Positions 49,899-59,422 of a DNA stretch of 64,000 nt are shown here, one piece after another; the first letter of the stretch is position 1; each line of letters begins with the position of its first letter. The position numbers and the translations under genes were made by a program. The stretch is from NCBI RefSeq assembly GCF_003863365.1, contig NZ_RQXT01000038.1:1-64000 (forward strand), given 5' to 3'. Source of the DNA: Mesorhizobium tamadayense (GTDB lineage: Bacteria; Pseudomonadota; Alphaproteobacteria; Rhizobiales; Rhizobiaceae). The notes under the pieces are model-generated. The model saw only the letters and a list, made by a program, of their open reading frames with translations, made no database searches and had not been told where the DNA came from.

Positions 49899-50519
49899 AT
49901 GTCGGGAACTCTCGTGCTCGTGCGCCACGGCCAGAGCGAATGGAACCTGAAGAACCTGTTCACCGGCTGGCGCGACGTCGATCTGACCGAGCAGGGCAAT
50001 GCGGAAGCCCTTGCCGCCGGCGAGAAGCTCAAGGCGCGGGGGCTCAAATTCGACATCGCCTTCACCTCGGCGCTGAAGCGGGCGCAGGAGACCTGCCAGC
50101 ACATCCTCGACGTGGTCGGCCAGAGCGATCTGAAGACCATCCGTGACCAGGCGCTCAACGAGCGCGACTATGGCGACCTCTCCGGCCTCAACAAGGACGA
50201 CGCGCGCAAGAAATGGGGCGAGGAGCAGGTGCACATCTGGCGCCGCTCCTACGACGTGGCGCCGCCCGGCGGCGAAAGCCTGAAGGATACCGGCGCGCGG
50301 GTATGGCCCTATTACCTGCACGACGTGCAGCCGCATGTGCTGCGCGGCGAGACGGTGCTGGTCGCCGCCCACGGCAATTCGCTGCGCGCGCTGATCATGG
50401 CGCTGGACGGCAAGAGCGGCGAGGAGATCGTAAAGCTAGAGCTCGGCACCGGCGTGCCGGTGATCTACAAGCTCAACGCCGATTCCACGGTGGCGAAGAA
50501 GGAAGTGCTGGAGGGGTGA
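49899..50519 (+). CDS. gpmA: 2,3-bisphosphoglycerate-dependent phosphoglycerate mutase
   Basis: This 206-aa dPGM interconverts 3- and 2-phosphoglycerate in glycolysis/gluconeogenesis. The phosphohistidine motif LVLVRHGQSEWN is at the start (His10), with the second catalytic His in VLVAAHGNSLRALIMAL. The shorter length fits the alphaproteobacterial type. It has ERDYGDLSGLNKDDARKKWG. The ATG at 49899 follows GAGGAG. A family C palindrome sits directly upstream in the leader. Confidence 0.96.
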   Translation: MSGTLVLVRHGQSEWNLKNLFTGWRDVDLTEQGNAEALAAGEKLKARGLKFDIAFTSALKRAQETCQHILDVVGQSDLKTIRDQALNERDYGDLSGLNKDDARKKWGEEQVHIWRRSYDVAPPGGESLKDTGARVWPYYLHDVQPHVLRGETVLVAAHGNSLRALIMALDGKSGEEIVKLELGTGVPVIYKLNADSTVAKKEVLEG

Positions 50520-50628
50520 GGGGCTCTTTGCATTCTGGCGGCTAGCGGAGCGAGCAGCGGTCTCCAGGATAATCGCTTCAGGTCTGACTTCCTTCCGCCC
50601 TATCTATCCAGCGCTTGTGCCGCCCCTC

Positions 50629-50705
50629 ACCTGCCTGCCGGCATCCTCTCCCCGTATTAGTGACGGGGAGAGGGGTGCTGTCATTGCCGGTTTCGCCAAT
50701 CGCCA
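50629..50705. repeat. Family B-related partial element
   Basis: CCGGCATCCTCTCCCCGTAT and GACGGGGAGAGGGGTGC form a hairpin, followed by TTCGCCAATCGCCAACGATG, the same core as in family B. One outer end seems lost. It lies between gpmA and the tRNA gene; 50520-50817 holds no gene that I can see. Confidence 0.65.
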
Positions 50706-50817
50706 ACGATGCAAGACCGGCGCCGGCGTTGCGGCCGGGCGATGAGGGGCAGCGTCAACGCCGACGAAAAAAGCGCGTTGACAGGCATCGCCCGCCCGCT
50801 TACATGAGCCCGCACCA

Positions 50818-50902
50818 GCCCAGATGGCGGAATTGGTAGACGCGCACGGTTCAGGTCCGTGTTCCGCAAGGAGTGGAGGTTCGAGTCCTCTTCTGGGCAC
50901 CA
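50818..50902 (+). tRNA. tRNA-Leu (anticodon CAG)
   Basis: The 85-nt gene has acceptor stem GCCCAGA / TCTGGGC, an anticodon stem CACGG / CCGTG with loop TTCAGGT (anticodon CAG at 50852-50854), a long variable arm as in class II tRNAs, and the T-loop GTTCGAGTCC. The discriminator is A and the CCA end is encoded. It reads CUG leucine codons. I found no second copy of its 3' end nearby that would mark an integration site. Confidence 0.97.
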
Positions 50903-51031
50903 TCTCATCCCGACTGCCAACGGGATCTCACGTCAAAGCAAAGTCGTATGACACCCCTATCGGGGGATGATCGGTTGCAGCGCTGGGATCAGACTGCCGT
51001 AACGGCTGGAGTTCCCAGCGGTGCGAGACGG

Positions 51032-51811
51032 CTATCCGTTCGCACGACGGGCAGTGATGAGCCACGCACGCGAGTCGAACAGCACGCCCTCGGTCGTCAT
51101 GTGCGCCTCCAACATATCGCGCAACCGCTGCGACACCTTGGCGGGCGGCTCAGTCGCACGCGCCAGCGCTTCCTTCACCATTTGAAACCTGCTGACAGCA
51201 TCGAACGCGGCGTCGGCATTCGGCCCGTAGAAGACCGGCTCATGCACCTCGGTGAAGTCGATGGACATAAATCCGGCGGCGCTGAGAAGATCTGCAGCGA
51301 CGGCAGGATCCCCAAGTGAAAACGCCATGGGAACCTCCCCGGACGGCATGCTTTGCGGGTTCAGGGCTTGGCGAATGGCTCCTGACCACTCATTGCGCTC
51401 CTGGCTCTGCCAGACCATCCACGCAAGGCGCGCGCCCGGCCGCATCGCCCGGCCGATATTGGCGAATGCAGCCGCCGGATCGGCAAAGAACATCACTCCG
51501 AACCGGCTGATGCAAAGATCGAAACTGGCAGCAGGGAACGGGTGAGATTGCGCGTCCCCCTGCTCAAAGGCCACGTTGCGCAGCCCGTCTTCGGTGCAAC
51601 GCCGCCGCGCAACTTCGAGCATCTCATCGGACGTATCCACGCCGACCACTTCTCCGTCGACGGCGACGCGCGCGGCCTCACGGGTCGTTTGTCCCGCACC
51701 GCAACCGATGTCCAGCACCCGGTCACGTATCGCGACACGGGCAGCGGCCCCAAGGTGCCTATTGTGCCGTGCCAGTTCCGCGTCGTAGAAGTCAGCGCAT
51801 TCCAATGCCAT
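51032..51811 (-). CDS. SAM-dependent class I methyltransferase
   Basis: This 259-aa protein has motif I VLDIGCGAGQTTREAARVA, the acidic residue in EVVGVDTSDEMLE, and the post-motif FDLCISRFGVMFFADPAAAF, as in the UbiE/Methyltransf_11 class. The C-terminal region is unassigned (EVHEPVFYGPNADAAFDAV). The substrate is unknown. The ATG at 51811 follows GCGGGGTG; a GTG at 51814 would add one residue. It is the first gene after the tRNA and lies beside the decayed recombinase patch. Confidence 0.88.
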   Translation of the reverse strand: MALECADFYDAELARHNRHLGAAARVAIRDRVLDIGCGAGQTTREAARVAVDGEVVGVDTSDEMLEVARRRCTEDGLRNVAFEQGDAQSHPFPAASFDLCISRFGVMFFADPAAAFANIGRAMRPGARLAWMVWQSQERNEWSGAIRQALNPQSMPSGEVPMAFSLGDPAVAADLLSAAGFMSIDFTEVHEPVFYGPNADAAFDAVSRFQMVKEALARATEPPAKVSQRLRDMLEAHMTTEGVLFDSRAWLITARRANG

Positions 51812-51897
51812 CACCCCGCTTTATCCTGGCTGCCGACGAGAATAGTCTCCTTCTGCAGCAAATCGCGACGTTCGAGATTAGCCTCGAGCCTGGGACT

Positions 51898-51960
51898 TCG
51901 TCATCCCAGGGCGGAGCAGGCGCGAAGCGACGTCGCGCAGACCCTGGGATTCAAACCTGA
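51898..51960. repeat. Family A short single-arm copy
   Basis: TTCGTCATCCCAGGGCGGAG followed by the GCGCGAAGCGACGTCGCGC block and closing CAGACCCTGGGATTC. The ends pair as one hairpin. It lies between the methyltransferase and the broken zinc-finger gene. Confidence 0.75.
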
Positions 51961-52016
51961 TGATCGCGGCGCTACGATCGCGGGATGGCTCCATCCGTGA
52001 ACCGGCGGAGATCGTG

Positions 52017-52308
52017 ATGGACGAATGCAGGCATACGGGCGACATCCAGGACGTGACGCCGAGCGCGCTCGGCTGCGAGGAATGCCTGAAGAGCGGATCC
52101 TAGTGGGTGCATCTCAGGCTCTGCCGCACCTGCGGCCATGTCGGCTGCTGCGACGACTCGCCCAATCGCCACGCCACCAAGCATTTTCATGCCACCCAGC
52201 ATCCGATCATCGATGGCTACGATCCGCCCGAAGGCTGGGGCTGGTGTTATGTCGACGAGGTTTTCATCGACCTTGGCGAGCGAACAACGACGCAGAGCGG
52301 CCCAATCC
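52017..52308 (+). pseudogene. UBP-type zinc-finger gene with an in-frame stop
   Basis: From ATG 52017 the frame reads MDECRHTGDIQDVTPSALGC with CEECLK, then a TAG at 52101-52103, and resumes in register as WVHLRLCRTCGHVGCCDDSP and HATKHFHATQHPIIDGYDPP. These are the Cys/His ligands of the small zf-UBP family of bacteria, about 95 aa. The last recognisable residues (GPIPR) run straight into recombinase coding sequence in another frame at about 52308, so the 3' end was cut by an insertion. It is probably non-functional. Confidence 0.8.
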
Positions 52309-54237
52309 CGCGTCGATGTCATCGATGCCGATCTCGGCTTGAGCGCAGCGTCTGCTGCAAAACGGAATGGCTTCAAGGAACTCGTCGGACGGGTTGGCCT
52401 CAGCGAGATCGGGTTGATCCTATCGATCGATGTGACGCGGTTGGCGCGCAACTGTTCAGATTGGTACCCGCTCCTGGATATCTGCGGCCTGCGCGGCTGC
52501 CTTATTGCCGATCGCGATGGCGTTTATGATCCCGGCAGCGCCAATGGCCGCCTGCTTCTCGGCCTGAAGGGAACGATCTCAGAGCTCGAGCTGCATACGA
52601 TCCGCAGCCGTCTGACGGCTGGTCTGCTTGCCAAGGCCGAGCGCGGCGAGCTTGCCCTCATGCTGCAAGTAGGCTTGACGCGCGATCCGAGCGGGGTGGT
52701 TGTCAAAGATCCGGATCTTGCCGTTCAGGAACGGCTTGAGCTTGTGTTCCAGACATTCCTGAAGTTCCGCACCGTTGCCAAAGTTATGCGTGTGCTGAAC
52801 GATCGGGGCCTGGCTTTGCCGCGCCGAGACCGGCACGGCGAGCTGCGCTGGGCGCGAGCGACGGTCTCGGCGGTGGCGGCAATCCTGAAGAACCCCGCTT
52901 ATGCCGGTGCCTTTGTCTATGGACGAACCAGGCCCAGTGCCACCGCGTGCGAAGGCGGTTCGCCGGCAAAGGTGGCGCGGCCGATCGATGAATGGCGGAT
53001 CGTCGTGAAGGACCGATATCCGCCTTACATCGACTGGCCAACCTATGAGAATATCCGTGAAGTGCGAGACAACCGAGCCGAATACATGCGCATCAAGACG
53101 AGAGGTGCTCCCCGCAACGGCGAGCTTCTGCTGCATGGCATCGTCTGGTGCGGGCGGTGCGGCCACAAGATGTACGTTCGCTACAAAGGTGGCGGAGAGT
53201 ATGTGTGCAATCATCTGCGCTCCCACACTGGCTTGCCGGCCTGCCAGCACATCCGCGCTTCACGCGTGGATGCCGCTGTGGCCGACGCATTCTTGGCGGC
53301 GCTGGCGCCTGCCGAGATTGATGCGCTGTCGCGAGCCCGCCGGGCGCAACAGCAGGTCGAAAAGGCCCTGCGCAGCAGCGCGGAACGTGAGCTTGAGCGC
53401 AAGCGCTATACTGCAGCGTTGGCCGAGCGCCAGTTCAACCGCGTCGATCCGGACAATCGTCTTGTCGCCGGCGAACTCGAGCGTAGATGGGAAGCGGCGT
53501 TGAGCGAGGTTCGCGCTGCCGAAGAAGCCCTTGCCCGGCAAGCTTCGGCCGAGCCCGTCATGCAAATGGCGCTGGGCAAAACCCTCAACAGCAAGGTCGT
53601 CACCCTTTCCGGTCGCCTGCCGCAAATCTGGGCGGACGACGCCACGACGGACGCGCATCGCAAGGCGCTGTTGCGGTGTCTGGTCGAAAAAGTCGTTCTC
53701 GATCGCGGCGAGCACGATGTTGCTGTGGCCAGAATTGTCTGGCGAGGCGGCGCGGTCACGGAACTTGAGGTCAAGATGAAGGTCAACTCCGTCGCCAAGC
53801 TCACGCGCGGTGAAGAAATGCGTGCGCGTCTGCTCGATCTCGCAATAGCCGGCATGCCTGATGATGAGATTGCCGCCGTCCTCACCCAGGAGGGGCACCG
53901 CTCGCCCAATTGCGCCGAAAAGGTCCTGCCGATCACCGTGCAGCGGATCCGGCTCGGCGCCGGGATCAGGATAACGACACAGCGCAACCGATGGACCCAC
54001 AAGGCCACTTCGCTGAGCGCCACACAATTGGCCGCACGGCTGAACATCCCCGTCAATTGGATCTATGTGCAAATCAGACAGAAGCGCCTCCTGATCGACC
54101 GTCAGCCGACCGGAGCCTACCTGTTCCAAAACTCCCCTTCCGTAATCAATGCAGTCCGCGACCTCCGCAACCACACCATCCGCCACCTTGATCTGAGAAT
54201 CATTCAGCCTCAACAGGAGGGGTATCAACATGTGTGA
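52309..54237 (+). pseudogene. Serine recombinase lacking its catalytic N-terminus
   Basis: About 642 codons match large serine recombinases: a resolvase-domain part beginning RVDVIDADLGLSAASAAKRN and including ILSIDVTRLARNCSDWYPLL, a recombinase domain (ILKNPAYAGAFVYGRTRP), the zinc ribbon WCGRCGHKMYVRYKGGGEYV with CNHL, then a long helical region. The first part of the resolvase domain, with the catalytic serine, is absent; the upstream sequence belongs to the zinc-finger gene in another frame. So this is a 5'-truncated, inactive remnant of a mobile element. Confidence 0.82.
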
Positions 54238-54257
54238 TCGATTGAGGGTGCCGACTG

Positions 54258-54458
54258 ATGAAGAACAAGCCCTCAAACAAAGCTCGCAAGCGGATATCTG
54301 ACACCCGTGTTGAGTTGAATGAGGTGCTCGATCGCACGCTTATCGCGGTCGCGCCGGAAGCTTATGCGGAGTTAGTCACCCTGCTTGATGCGCCGTCAAA
54401 GCCCAGCGAAAGGTTGAGCCGACTGATGAATGCGCCGCTGCCGTGGAAGAATGACTAA
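54258..54458 (+). CDS. DUF1778-like antitoxin fragment (orphan)
   Basis: A 66-aa frame, 20 bp after the recombinase, reads MKNKPSNKARKRISDTRVEL and then LVTLLDAPSKPSERLSRLMN. The second part resembles the C-terminal tail of DUF1778 (TacA-type) antitoxins; the usual N-terminal ribbon-helix-helix is poorly kept. The GNAT toxin that normally follows is missing. It may be a remnant, or a passenger of the recombinase element. Confidence 0.5.
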   Translation: MKNKPSNKARKRISDTRVELNEVLDRTLIAVAPEAYAELVTLLDAPSKPSERLSRLMNAPLPWKND

Positions 54459-54530
54459 ATGCTCATGGGGCGTTGACCAACGGCAGATCAACGCGCCAGC
54501 CAGTCGAACCCTCGCCGCTGGGGGCGCCGC

Positions 54531-54698
54531 CTATTTCACCGAGCTGGTGACGGTCCGGTCGATGGCGTCGGGATCGCGGCCGGCAAGCGCGCCGATGATC
54601 AGAAGACTGACAATGATCGGGACAAACAGGATCGCGACACGCGCCTGCACGTAGAAAATGGCGCGCCATTCGTTGCGCTTTTCGGGGCTGTCTTTCAT
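54531..54698 (-). CDS. Small single-helix membrane protein
   Basis: This 55-aa protein starts MKDSPEKRNEWRAIFYVQAR and has one hydrophobic segment (VAILFVPIIVSLLIIGALAG), then a short polar tail. AAAGTGAG precedes the ATG by a few bases. I do not recognise a family. It lies in the opposite direction to the recombinase remnant and probably belongs to the older chromosome, marking the right border of the insertion. Confidence 0.5.
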   Translation of the reverse strand: MKDSPEKRNEWRAIFYVQARVAILFVPIIVSLLIIGALAGRDPDAIDRTVTSSVK

Positions 54699-54734
54699 CG
54701 CGCTCACTTTGTCATGCCTCCCGAGGCGGGACAT

Positions 54735-55142
54735 AGTAGCGAAGCATTAAGCAACCTTTTCCGGAACCGTTAACGCCAGCGGATTCCGAAAGTTTCGGAA
54801 CCGCGGCCGGCGGCCACCCGACCGGCAAGCCAACCAGCTTCGTGGGGCGCACGCGGCCGGCCGATGTGTTCTCGCGCCGTGGAACGAGGCGGCGGAAACC
54901 TGTCACGGGCAAAATCTGCGGGCCTCGGCACTTCTCCGATTTTACCGCTCCATACCTAAGAGAACTCTAATGATATTGACGAAAGCCATTCGACACCAAT
55001 AGAAGACGGTGGGGTTTCTTGGTGGGGTATAGAGAATGCTTGGGGGGATGGTCCGCGCCATGTTTTCGCGCGGAAGACCGCGTTGTCGCGGCTTTATCCA
55101 GAACAGTTTTTATCAACGGCAAGAAACGGCGGGGACATTTTC
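54735..55142. other. Intergenic region without a recognised gene
   Basis: About 400 bp between the small membrane protein and the glycosyltransferase. The left third is GC-rich with short palindromes (GGCCGGCGGCC), the right third is more AT-rich with possible promoter sequence for the glycosyltransferase. I find no gene or known RNA. Confidence 0.3.
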
Positions 55143-55957
55143 ATGACCCCGCCCGAAGCTATATCGGTTTCGGTGATCGTCAACACTTACAACTGGCCGG
55201 AAGCACTGAAACTCAGTCTCCAGTCGCTCGCCGGCCAGAGCGAGCGCCGCTTCGAAATTATCGTCGCCGACGATGGTTCGCGCCCGGACACAGCCGACGT
55301 GGTCAAAGCCTTTGCCGGCGCTTCATCGATCCCCGTCAAGCATGTCTGGCATGAGGATGTCGGCTTTCGCCGCGCCGCGATCCTCAACAAGGCCATAACC
55401 GAGGCCTGCGCCTCCTATCTGATCTTCATCGACGGCGACTGCATCCTGCAGCCCGACTTCGTCGCTCGGCATCGTGCGCTGGCCAGGCCGAACTACCTCG
55501 TCACCGGTAGCCGCGTCCTGCTTGGTCAGGAATTTAGCCAGCAATTGCTGGCGGCAGGGACGTGGAGCCATCAGGCCTTCCGCCGGAACATCCTGCGCCA
55601 CCGCTTGAAAGGCGATATTTCCAAGATCGTCGCGTTTTTCGTGCGGCTGCCCTGGCGGCCGATGTCGGATTATCGTTCCTCGTCTTCCGGCGCATCAAGG
55701 GCTGCAATCTCGCGTGCTGGAAAAGCGATGCGCTTTCCGTCGGCAGCTTCGACGAGACCTTCACGGGCTGGGGCTACGAGGATGCCGACTTCGTCTTCCG
55801 ATTGCAGGACAAGGGTATCATCCGGCGCGCCGGCACCTGGGCCACAGAGGTACTGCATATCTGGCACAAGCCGGCCGATCCGAGCCGTGCCACGACGAAC
55901 CAGAAGGTCGTGCTCGATAGGATAGAGGCAGCCCGCCTTCGCAAGAAAGCCGCTTAA
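55143..55957 (+). pseudogene. Frameshifted GT2-family glycosyltransferase
   Basis: The first frame (start ATG 55143) reads TPPEAISVSVIVNTYNWPEA, VADDGSRPDTADVVKAF and IFIDGDCILQPDFVARH, a GT2 catalytic domain with the DxD-like DGD. After KIVAFF (about 55635) it shifts. The continuation is in a second frame: AAALAADVGLSFLVFRRIKG, then CNLACWKSDALSVGSFDETF, GWGYEDADFVFRL and LHIWHKP, typical of the galactosyltransferase C-terminal segment. One extra T in the TTTTT run at 55635-55639 would restore a protein of about 271 aa. It is either disrupted, a base error, or expressed by slippage. Confidence 0.8.
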
Positions 55958-55981
55958 AGAACGCGTCCTGCGTCCTTGACG

Positions 55982-56803
55982 TCAGCCGGCGGGCAGCGCG
56001 AACAGCCGGCCGCCGGCCGGCACGACGTCGTCGACCCCGGCGAGCCGGAGGCAGTGCCAGGCCATCGCGTGGTTCGAGGAGGTGACGGGAATGCCGATGC
56101 GCCGTTCCAGCCCCGCCACCGCCTCGGCGACGCGCAGGCTGGTGCAGGAGATGAAGATGGCGTCCACCCCCGGCACCGCCGCCATTCGCTCGGCCGCCGC
56201 CTCGATCGAAGCGAGCGAGATGCGGGCCGCCTCGCGGTCGTCGCGCCGGTCGAAGGTGGCGACGGCTGATATGTCGAGGCCCCGTCCGGTGAAATAGCTG
56301 ACCAGGCCGCGGTTGATCTCAGGCGCGTAGGGCGTCAGCAGGCCGATGCCCTTGGCGCCGAGCGCCTTGAAGGCGGCAAGCGCGCCGGTGACTGGCGTGG
56401 TGCAGGCGACGCCCGGCCGCGCCTTCCTGATTTCGGCGAACACGGCCTCCTCGCCGAGCGTCATGGTGGCGGAGGTGCAGCCGAAGCCGACGACGTCGAG
56501 CGGAACGCTGGGCAGGATGAGGTCGACGGTCGGCGCGATCCGCGGGCCGATGGCGCGCAGCGTGTCGGGCGTGATGTCGTTGTCGTTGAAGAGACGCGCC
56601 TCGTAGAAGGCGACGCCCGGAATGCGCACCAGCGCGCGGAATTCATGCTCCAGCGTCTGGTCGGTGGCGAGGATCGCAAGCCCGATCGCCGCGCGCGAGG
56701 CAAGGCCGCCATCGAGCTCCGACGGCAATACGCCCAGATCGACTGGCCTGGGATCGACCGGTCCTGAAGGGTGAAGGCGGGCAGCGGCTGCGCTGACGGA
56801 CAT
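55982..56803 (-). CDS. Asp/Glu racemase-superfamily protein (maleate isomerase-like)
   Basis: This 273-aa protein is of the Asp/Glu/hydantoin racemase superfamily, close to maleate isomerase, arylmalonate decarboxylase and EutA. Both catalytic-site cysteines are present: VVGFGCTSATMTLGE and DAIFISCTSLRVAEA. It has GIGLLTPYAPEINRGLVSYF and a C-terminal IPVTSSNHAMAWHCLRLAG. The reaction is not fixed by sequence. It follows dadA in the same direction, 51 bp away, so a joint role in D- or unusual amino acid use is plausible. Confidence 0.83.
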   Translation of the reverse strand: MSVSAAAARLHPSGPVDPRPVDLGVLPSELDGGLASRAAIGLAILATDQTLEHEFRALVRIPGVAFYEARLFNDNDITPDTLRAIGPRIAPTVDLILPSVPLDVVGFGCTSATMTLGEEAVFAEIRKARPGVACTTPVTGALAAFKALGAKGIGLLTPYAPEINRGLVSYFTGRGLDISAVATFDRRDDREAARISLASIEAAAERMAAVPGVDAIFISCTSLRVAEAVAGLERRIGIPVTSSNHAMAWHCLRLAGVDDVVPAGGRLFALPAG

Positions 56804-56854
56804 GGCATTCTCTTTCTTGTCGACCCCGTTCGGGCCCTGTCGGGGACCCTGCGT

Positions 56855-58096
56855 TCAGTTCAAAAGCCCATCCATCGAGATGGCCGGCTGGCGGCCGGCG
56901 ATCAGATCGGCGGTGATGCTGGCCGAGCCGTGCGACATGGTCCAGCCGATGTGGCCGTGCCCGGTGTTGAGATAGAGGTTGCGCAGGCGTCGGCGTCCGA
57001 ACTCGGGCAGGTTGTTCGGCGTCATCGGCCTCAGGCCCGCCCACATCTCGGCGCGGTCATAGTCGGCGCCCTCGGGATAAAGCTCCTGCGTCACGCCCTT
57101 CATGAAGGCGAAGTCGGCCGGCTTGTGGCTGGTGTCGTAGCCGGCGAATTCCGCCGTGGCGGTAACGCGGATGCGGTCGCCGAAGCGCGAGATGGCAACC
57201 AGATTGTGCTCGTCGACCGAAGCGATGGTCGGCGGATGCGGCCGGTTGCCGACCGGAATGGTCAGCGAATAGCCCTTGATCGGGTAGATCGGCAGGCCGA
57301 TGCCGATCGCCTCCGCAATCAGCGGGCTGTAGGAGCCGAGCGCCAGCACATAGGCGTCGCCCTTGAACTCGCCTTTGTCGGTCAGCACCTGGGTGACGCC
57401 GTCGCCCGAGGTCTCGATGCCGGTGATGGTCGTGCCGGTGCGGATTTCGCCGCCGCGTTCGACGATCTTGGCGGCGAGCGCGCGGGTGAATTTCGCCGGA
57501 TCGCCGGTCTCGTCGGTCGGACAATAGATGCCGCCGGCGATTTTATCCCGGGCAGAGGCCAGCGATGGATCGAGCGCGACGACGCCGTCGCGGTCGAGCA
57601 CCCTGATCTCCTGCCCGTCGGATTCCAGCAGCTTCATGTGCTCGACGCCCTTGTCGAGCGCCTGCTGGCTGCGGTGGAAATAGACGATGCCGCGGTCGTT
57701 GCGGTCGTAGTCTATCTGCTCATCGGCGATGACCTCGTGCAGGACCGATTGCGAATAGGCGGCAAGGCGATGCTTGAGCAGCGTGTTGCGTCTGGCCTTC
57801 TCGGCCGTGCATTCCATCAGGAACAGCCACGACCAGCTATAGAGCCTTGGATCGGCCGAGAGCTTGAAGCGCAGCGCCTGGTCCTTCAGCAGGAGCGATT
57901 TCAACAGGATCATCGGCGCCTTGGGCGACGACCAGACAAAGGAATGGCCGGGCGCGATCATGCCGGCATTGCCCCAGCTGGTCTCGGCGGCGACTTGAGC
58001 CTGGCGATCGAGGATCACAACCTCATGCCCGTCCTTCTGCAGCTGATAAGCGGTGGTGACGCCGACGACGCCGCCACCCAACACGATCACGCGCAT
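56855..58096 (-). CDS. dadA: D-amino acid dehydrogenase (DadA-like)
   Basis: This 413-aa FAD enzyme of the DAO family oxidises D-amino acids to keto acids and feeds electrons to the respiratory chain. FAD motif: MRVIVLGGGVVGVTTAYQLQ. Segments ETSWGNAGMIAPGHSFVWSS and the C-terminal YLNTGHGHIGWTMSHGSA are characteristic of DadA. The ATG at 58096 follows GGAGGCGTC. A racemase-superfamily gene follows; no alr gene or Lrp-like regulator is adjacent. Confidence 0.9.
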   Translation of the reverse strand: MRVIVLGGGVVGVTTAYQLQKDGHEVVILDRQAQVAAETSWGNAGMIAPGHSFVWSSPKAPMILLKSLLLKDQALRFKLSADPRLYSWSWLFLMECTAEKARRNTLLKHRLAAYSQSVLHEVIADEQIDYDRNDRGIVYFHRSQQALDKGVEHMKLLESDGQEIRVLDRDGVVALDPSLASARDKIAGGIYCPTDETGDPAKFTRALAAKIVERGGEIRTGTTITGIETSGDGVTQVLTDKGEFKGDAYVLALGSYSPLIAEAIGIGLPIYPIKGYSLTIPVGNRPHPPTIASVDEHNLVAISRFGDRIRVTATAEFAGYDTSHKPADFAFMKGVTQELYPEGADYDRAEMWAGLRPMTPNNLPEFGRRRLRNLYLNTGHGHIGWTMSHGSASITADLIAGRQPAISMDGLLN

Positions 58097-58252
58097 GACG
58101 CCTCCGGAGATCGCAAGCCGGCACAGTTTAGATTGTAGGTTGCGGTCTGCAAGTGGCGTCTCGGCGATCATATACGTCACGCCGGCGCGAAGGATCACAA
58201 CGAATGGTGTTTAGCCCGCGACGGCGGGTCGCCGCGCGATGGGGACGGCCGG

Positions 58253-59422
58253 CTACCCCCCCAGCGCCTGGTCCAGATCCGCGATCAGATCATAGCCGTC
58301 CTCGATGCCCGCCGACAGCCGCACCAGCGAATCGGAAATGCCGATCTCACCGCGCTTTTCGACGGGGATCGAGCCGTGGGTCATCAGCGCCGGGTGCTCG
58401 ATCAGGCTTTCGACGCCGCCGAGGCTTTCGGCCAGCGTGAAGAGCTGCGTGCGTTCGAGGAAGCGTTTTGTCCCGGCAAGATCGCGGTCGAGATCGACCG
58501 AGATCATGCCGCCGAAGGCGTGCATCTGGCGCTTGGCGATCTCGTGCTGCGGATGGCTGGAAAGCCCCGGATAGATCACGCGGCGCACGTCCTTGCGGCC
58601 TTCCAGCCACTGCGCAATCTTCAGGCCGTTGGCGGAATGGCGCTCCATTCTGAGCGCCAGGGTCTTGATGCCGCGCAGCGCCAAAAAACTGTCGAACGGG
58701 CCGGAGATCGCGCCGATGGCGTTCTGCAGGAATTTTAGCCGCTCAGCGAGGTCCTTGTCGTCGCCGACGACCGCCACGCCGCCGACCATGTCGGAATGGC
58801 CATTCAAGTATTTCGTCGTCGAATGCACGACGATGTCGATGCCGAGCTCCAGCGGCCGCTGGATGTAAGGGCTGGCAAAAGTGTTGTCGGCGACCGTGAG
58901 CAGGCCTTTGCGCCTGGCCAGCGCAGCGACCGCTTCGAGATCGACGATGCGCAGCAGCGGGTTGGTCGGCGTCTCGACCCAGAGCAGTTTTGTTTCCGGC
59001 CGGATCGCGGCTTCGACGGCGGCCAGATCGGTGAAGTCGGCGAAGCTGACCTTGAGGCCCGCCGAGCGCTTGCGGACCCGCTCCATCAAGCGGAACGAAC
59101 CGCCATAGATGTCGTCGGTGGCGACGATGTGGGCGCCGGCATCGAGCAGCTCCAGCACGGTCGAGATCGCCGCCAGGCCCGAGGCGAAGGCGAAGGCTTT
59201 GGTTCCGCTCTCGAGGTCGGCCACGGCGCGCTCGAAGGCAAAGCGCGTCGGGTTCTGGCTGCGGGCATATTCAAAGCCCTTGTGCACGCCGGGCGACTGC
59301 TGGCCGTAGGTGGAGGTGGCGTAGATTGGCACCATCACCGCGCCGGTCAGCGGGTCGTGGCTCTGGCCGCCATGGATGGCGCGGGTGGAAAAGGCCAGGC
59401 GGTTCCTGCCGGATGTGGTCAT
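58253..59422 (-). CDS. Cystathionine gamma-lyase/gamma-synthase family PLP enzyme
   Basis: This 389-aa fold-type I enzyme is of the Cys/Met metabolism family. The PLP lysine is in VVHSTTKYLNGHSDMVGG; other marks are SQNPTRFAFERAVADLESG and VETPTNPLLRIVDLEAVAAL. Clustering downstream of a cystathionine beta-synthase (4-bp overlap) argues for cystathionine gamma-lyase, making cysteine by reverse transsulfuration, rather than MetB. The exact activity is inferred from context. Confidence 0.9.
   Translation of the reverse strand: MTTSGRNRLAFSTRAIHGGQSHDPLTGAVMVPIYATSTYGQQSPGVHKGFEYARSQNPTRFAFERAVADLESGTKAFAFASGLAAISTVLELLDAGAHIVATDDIYGGSFRLMERVRKRSAGLKVSFADFTDLAAVEAAIRPETKLLWVETPTNPLLRIVDLEAVAALARRKGLLTVADNTFASPYIQRPLELGIDIVVHSTTKYLNGHSDMVGGVAVVGDDKDLAERLKFLQNAIGAISGPFDSFLALRGIKTLALRMERHSANGLKIAQWLEGRKDVRRVIYPGLSSHPQHEIAKRQMHAFGGMISVDLDRDLAGTKRFLERTQLFTLAESLGGVESLIEHPALMTHGSIPVEKRGEIGISDSLVRLSAGIEDGYDLIADLDQALGG

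Noticed and set aside
50818..51811. Genomic island inserted at tRNA-Leu
   Set aside because: A recombinase remnant lies 1.4 kb away, but no second copy of the tRNA 3' end was found within the window and the methyltransferase between them looks ordinary in composition.
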